Of a DNA stretch of 64,000 bases, positions 59,226 through 64,000 are shown piece by piece. Below the pieces are notes generated by a model. The model did no database searches. It saw only the letters and a program-made list of their open reading frames with translations, and was not told where the DNA came from. A program made the position numbers and the translations under genes. The stretch comes from Anthonomus grandis grandis (Eukaryota; Arthropoda; Insecta; Coleoptera; Curculionidae): NCBI RefSeq assembly GCF_022605725.1, contig NC_065547.1:19323167-19387166 (forward strand). Reading direction: 5' to 3'. Each line of letters starts with the position of its first letter. Position 1 is the first letter of the stretch.

Positions 59226-60540
59226 ATGTCTCTTGAAAAGTTAAAAACTGAGCGCAAAAACAGCAAATCTGGTCTAACGAGAGCCATAAATTGGTTAAGT
59301 AATAATCAAGATACAATCACTGATATTAGTCAAGTTCAAATTCGTCAAGAAGGTTTAAAAAAACATTTTGATAGATATAATGTGGCTCAAGACCAAATTG
59401 AGGGTTTTCCTCAGGCTTCTTCTACCGAGGAAGATGCTGATAAGGAAAATAGGCTAGAAACTGAAAATAAATTCTATGATACTCTTGCTCAATATGAAAA
59501 TTGTATTAAAAAATTGTCTGTTTCAACTCTACAAAATGTAAACTTACCCCAGGATACCTCACATAGAATTGCAGGTGTAAAATTACCCCATTTTACCATA
59601 GCGCCCTTTAATGGTAACGCTGCCCAGTGGCACTCTTTCTATGAACTGTTTGACTCTTTAATTATTCGAAATGTTAATTTATCTAATGTACAGCGCTTTT
59701 TCTATTTAAAATCTTTCTTAAGAGGGGAAGCTTTAAAGTAAGTAGACTCATTGCAAGTAACTAATGAAAATTTTACTACCGCTATTGACATTTTAAAAAG
59801 TAGGTATGAGAATTTTAATTGTATTGTTAATGCTCACTTTAGTTCTCTCTTAGATGCTCCTAGCCTTTTTAAATGTAACTCAAAAAATCTTAGAGAATTT
59901 TTAATGAACTGTAAAACAAATTTAGAGTCATTAAAAAATTTAAAGCTAACAGAATCCCAGACATATGAATGTTTGTTAATTTATATACAGTATATACAGT
60001 ATAGTACACGTAGACTGTTCGAGCAACAGCGAGACATTGCAATGTTGCCGAACCTTGATGAATTTTTTGAATTTTTGGATAAAAGGTGTGTCATTTTGGA
60101 AAATTTATCAAGCTCTGAAAGTCATAGTAATAGAAGGCAGGATAAGGTTTCTCTTTTTGTGAATAAGCAACAACATTCTCAAATAAATACTTTCTTATGC
60201 CCCTTTTGCAATAACAATGGTCATCGAATTTATTCTTGCCAAAAGTTTATACACTTACCCCATTCTGAAAAAATAAAATTTGTTGACTTGAAAAAACTTT
60301 GTCCAAACTGCCTCGGAACAAAACATTCAATAAATGATTGCAGTTCTACCCACAAATGTGCTGAGTGTAATAAAAAACATCACACAATTTTACAGAATTA
60401 CCTCGACAGAATAGTCAAACCAATAATAATTATCCACCCCGACTCCAATATCATAATAATTCTCGAAACAATGTATCTCGTATGCAAAATGAGACCTCTC
60501 AATGAACAAACAGTTCAACCCTCTTTTGATAATCAGGTAC
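59226..60540 (+). pseudogene. BEL/Pao gag with in-frame TAA
   Basis: ATG 59,226. The N-terminal helical part (LTRAINWLSNNQDTITDI) leads to the BEL gag core LPHFTIAPFNGNAAQWHSFY...YLKSFLRGEALK. A TAA at 59,739-59,741 follows, after which the same frame continues at once with VDSLQVTNENFTTAIDILK. Counting from the restart at 59,751, zinc-knuckle motifs lie at 150-163 (CPFC-H-C), 184-197 (CPNC-H-C) and about 203 (CAEC). The stretch of roughly 60,400-60,520 looks frameshifted: another frame gives a more typical Asn/Gln/Ser-rich tail, so two compensating indels are likely. Gag would form the particle and bind RNA. Confidence 0.85.
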
Positions 60541-61433
60541 CCTGTAGCTCAAGTTTCTCTGCCCTTTCCACAAAGAATACACAAATTCTCCTAGCCACCG
60601 CGCAAGTGACTTTGTACAATAAATATAATGTGCCTATCCAGGCCAAAATATTACTGGACAATGGATCTCAGAATTCATTTATCACCTCTCGTTTAGTAAA
60701 CCAACTTGGATTCAAACCCCATAATCAAACACTACACATATCTGGAATATCGCAAAACAGTACTATATCAAGCAAAATGATAGATATTGTTCTTTACTCT
60801 AATGTAAGTCAAGATAAATATTTTAAGGTATCTTGTGCAGTATTAGATAAAATAACCCATCAACTTCCCCAAGTTTCAATCCAGGTTGATAAGTTAAAAA
60901 TACCTAGTGATATTTTTGAAAAACTCGCAGACCCTGGATTTTTCACTCCATCTGATATAGACATACTGGTTGGTGCTGACGTTTATTATTCTCTTTTGTC
61001 CAGGGGTATTCTTGAGTTAGGTACTAATTATCCTACTCTACTGAACACGCACTTAGGTTGGATAGTAGACGGTAATGTACCACTATGTTCAGCGCTTCAT
61101 TTACGCTCAGAGTTACAACTCTCACGTTGTAACTTTTCTCAAGAAATTAATTCTCCTTCAAACTTAGATTTAGACAACAGCCTGTGTAAATTTTGGAATA
61201 CTGAAAACATTTTTGAAGATATTCCCCTTGCACCTGAAGATGAACAAGCAGAAGAAATATTTGTTTTAAAGACTCAAGTACTAAAAAGTGGCTCCTATCA
61301 AGTTGATATCCTCCTCAAGTCGCCAGCTGAGCATCTTAAATTGGGTGACTCATACACTATTGCCGAAAAACGATTTTTCCTTCTTGAAAAGCGGTTTCAA
61401 AAGCTTTGTTTTCTCGTTATAAGCAATTTATAG
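60541..61433 (+). pseudogene. BEL/Pao protease and linker region
   Basis: In the same frame as gag. The aspartic protease shows ILLDNGSQNSFITSRLVNQL, with the catalytic Asp kept but DNG instead of the DSG usual in BEL elements. The typical region IDILVGADVYYSLLSRGILE, then NTHLGWIVDG follows, and then LCKFWNTENIFEDIPLAPED and KLGDSYTIAEKRFFLLEKRF leading into reverse transcriptase. The frame is lost at about 61,400, where one base appears missing, and the RT frame starts in another phase (FSRYKQFIGECVSLGHAQYI). Confidence 0.85.
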
Positions 61434-62190
61434 GTGAATGTGTCTCTCTTGGACATGCGCAATACATCCCTCTCACTCTCATTACTCCAAAATCTAAAAG
61501 CAAATATTTCATTCCTCATTTATGTGTCATTCGTGAGTCTAGCGCGACCACGAAGCTTCGAGTCGTATTTGACGCTTCCTCTAAAAGTTTAACAGGATAT
61601 TCTTTGAATGACGTAACACTCAAAGGTGTTACAGTTCAGCCTGAACTGTATGACATCTTATGTCGTTTCAGAACCTTTAGATATGTCTTAACCACTGATA
61701 TTGAAAAAAATTACCGTCAGGTGTCAATAAACCCTGAACACAGCTTTTTACAAAATATTTTATGGAGAGATAACCCCAAAAATCCTATTAATAAGTTGCA
61801 TAGAGCTCTCAACGGTAACTTATGGAACCAATTTTGCGCCCTTTGTTTGCACTCGCGTGTTAAATGAAATTGCTCAAATCAATTCACAGAAATTTTTGAG
61901 TCAGGTCTCTGAAAAAGTTACTCACAAGTACAACATGAACTTTGATGACACTCCTAATAAAGTATTAGGTTTGAAATGGTATCCAGTTGAGGATTTACTT
62001 TGTATCTCTACGCCCCAAGTCCCTCAGACAGATCTCTTAACAAAAAGAATGGTTTTGTCGACTATTGCCCAATGTTTTGATCCATTGGGTCTAGTAAATC
62101 CTGTTATTGTCCAAGGAAAAATTTTGATGCAAATTCTTTGGTGTAAAAAGTTGGGACACAATTATCACAGATGAAATTATCATATCAAAA
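61406..62190 (+). pseudogene. BEL/Pao reverse transcriptase, catalytic core deleted
   Basis: The N-terminal RT part is YFIPHLCVIRESSATTKLRV, FDASSKSLTGYSLND and VLTTDIEKNYRQVSINPE. A frameshift near 61,790 follows; the shifted frame gives TYGTNFAPFVCTRVLNEIAQ. At INSQKF the sequence jumps to SEKVTHKYNMNF and TPNKVLGLKW, whereas related proteins have the YVDD active-site region in between, so roughly 80-100 residues are deleted. The connection domain (RMVLSTIAQCFDPLGLVNPV) follows. Another one-base shift lies near 62,150 and a TGA at 62,191 where a Trp is expected. The enzyme cannot function. Confidence 0.88.
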
Positions 62191-62193
62191 TGA

Positions 62194-64000
62194 AATGATT
62201 TTATTAAACACATATCTCTTCTTCAAGGTTTAAAAATTTGTCGGAATTTATTTCTCAATAAAACTATCAAAAATGTTGAATACCATGGTTTTGCAGATGC
62301 CAGCTTAGCTGCTTATGGAGCATGCATATATCTTCGTGTTATTTACTCTGACAACACGGTCACATGCAATTTGATTTCATCCAAATCAAAAGTTGCTCCG
62401 ATTAAGAGTATTTCACTTCCCAAACTTGAATTGTGTGGCATCGTTCTATTAGCTAAGCTTACTCAGAGAATAGTAAAGAGTTTTGAAAAGAATCTTAAAT
62501 CAAAAATTACCTCTATAAATCTATGGTCTGACTCGCAAATAGCTCTCGCTTGGTGTAAAAGTCACCCTAGTAGGTGGACTGTATTTGTAGCTCATCGAGT
62601 ATCCCTAGTTCAGGATCTTACTTCTGATTGTGTGTGGCGATACATTAAATCGTCCGAGAATCCAGCAGATATGTTATCTAGAGGACTATTTTCTCAAGAC
62701 ATTTTAAAATCTGGATTTTGGTTTCACGGGCCAAAGTTCTTAAATTCGATGGATTTAAATTTGAAAACCTTTGATACTCCCTCCAAAGAAACTAATCTTC
62801 CAGAAGAACGAAAGGTTAATTTACACGTAGTAGAAACCTTTTCGTCTCGACAAAGTGGATTCTGGCATGATTTGTTTTTAAAGTTTTCGAGTTTTTCTAA
62901 GCTTCAACGAGTAATCGCATACATTTTGCATTTTATTCATAACTCCAAAAATAAATTAAGTAGATCTGATGGCGCTCTGACAGTCACAGAACTTAGTTCG
63001 GTTCTTCAACTAATAGTTCAGATACTTATGAAAAAATATTTTTCTAAAGAAATCTGTGAGCCTAAAAGTAATAAGCCTCTCTCTAACAAGAACTTAATTT
63101 TCCTAAAACCCTTTGTGGACTCTTTTGGCATTCTAAGAGTTGGTGGTAGGTTGGATTATGCTGAAGTCTCTTACGATCAAAAACATCCAATCCTTCTTCC
63201 AGCAAACGATTATGTCGTCTCTCTCATGCTTTCACGTGAACATAAACGCTTAGGTCACGCTGGGCCGCAAAACGTACTCTCCAATTTCAGACTTAGATTC
63301 TGGCCCTTAAATGGCCTGCGCCAAATTAAACGCTTAATTAGGAATTGCACAGTCTGTTTTCGATTCAATGCCCAGACAAATCAGCAAATTATGGCTAGTC
63401 TCCCAATAGAAAGAATAACAATTTCACGACCCTTTCAAAAAGTTGGTGTAGATTTTGGATCCTCAAGGCTTCGAAAAGCCAATGTTATTAAAGGTTACAT
63501 TGCTCTATTCGTGTGTATGTCCACAAAAGCCGTTCATCTTGAGATTGTCTCAAGTTTATCTACTGAAGCCTTTCTAATGACATTTAAACGAGTTATTTCT
63601 CGAAGAGGCAATCCCACAGTTGTGTTCAGTGATAATGCAACCAATTTTGCAGGCGCAAGAAATCAATTAAGAGAACTGTACGAGTTTTTCCGAATTGACA
63701 AACAATATGATGCTTTGAAGACGTTTCTAACTCAAAACGAAACCGAATGGAGGTTTATTCCCCCTCGATCTCCTCACTGGGGAGGTATCTGGGAGTCCGC
63801 CATTAAAAGCACAAAGTATCACCTATACCGAATTATGAAGAATTCTCAGTTTACGTTTGAAGAGTTTAGTACTATTCTTTGCCAGATAGAGGCTATTTTA
63901 AATTCTCGGCCGCTTTGCTCTATGTCTAACGATCCCTCTGACTTCTCATTATTGACCTCTGGTCATTTTTTAATAGGTACGTCCCTAACGGCCTATCCTG
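62194..64000 (+). CDS. BEL/Pao RNase H and integrase, partial (open to window end)
   Basis: 602 codons without a stop, running off the window. The RNase H acidic residues are visible in HGFADASLAAYG, LPKLELCGIV, LWSDSQIALAW and ENPADMLSRG. The linker leads to an integrase zinc finger HKRLGH...CTVC and the catalytic triad: VGVDFGS, FSDNATNFAG and GGIWESAIKS. All key residues are present. It is the C-terminal part of a pol polyprotein, cut off upstream by the TGA at 62,191 and a frameshift, so it has no start of its own and would not be translated normally. Its integrity contrasts with the broken upstream half. The C-terminal integrase tail and 3' LTR should lie beyond 64,000. Confidence 0.92.

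Overview
The window looks like gene-poor heterochromatin from an insect or closely related arthropod. It is strongly AT-rich and I see no host gene with a recognisable function. The organism call rests on the transposon families: a Helentron-type Helitron, a BEL/Pao element, 17.6/297-like Ty3/gypsy elements with a tRNA-Ser-type primer site, and mariner/Tc1 relatives. I cannot name the species or order. Layout: about 37 kb (1-8,737, 19,468-47,670 and a decayed scrap at 52,437-52,720) is one satellite family. Its unit is a dimer of two diverged monomers of about 240 bp, here called A and B (dimer about 483 bp), with larger higher-order repeats. 'F' means reading + strand in the sense AAGAAAATGTAATAAC; 'R' is the reverse. 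The order is F (1-709), R (710-8,737), insertion, R (19,468-23,573), F (23,574-46,724), R (46,725-47,670). The R array carries a 2,677-bp higher-order repeat in just over two copies, and the F array holds an inverted, partly expanded counterpart about 32 kb away. A 16-base string at 32,817-32,832 looks like a PacBio library barcode. It is followed by about 1 kb dense in single-base insertions, so part of this array is probably misassembled or unpolished. Between the R blocks (8,738-19,467) lies a decayed Helentron read on the minus strand: zinc-finger N-terminus, HUH/Y2 Rep, PIF1-like helicase and an endonuclease of the exonuclease-endonuclease-phosphatase fold. These are fragments of one ancestral reading frame, cut off at its 5' end exactly at the satellite. 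Downstream on the same strand is an unrecognised 369-codon frame split by one in-frame TAA. The same interval has a large foldback element and an orphan 115-residue frame. From 47,671 to 64,000 is a nest of transposons. A minus-strand gypsy remnant has an LTR interrupted by a mariner-related miniature element. Next comes a mariner-like element whose transposase has two frameshifts and which sits at the dyad centre of a palindromic arm pair. A scrap of old satellite and a 5'-truncated mariner transposase with one stop follow. A plus-strand gypsy element of the same family as the first has lost its protease and has YMND at the reverse transcriptase active site. A BEL/Pao element inserted into that copy's pol gene. 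Its gag-pol is broken and has lost the RT active-site region, but its RNase H-integrase frame stays open to the window edge. Apart from that last open frame, every transposon protein shows a break or truncation, so the window reads as a graveyard embedded in a satellite.
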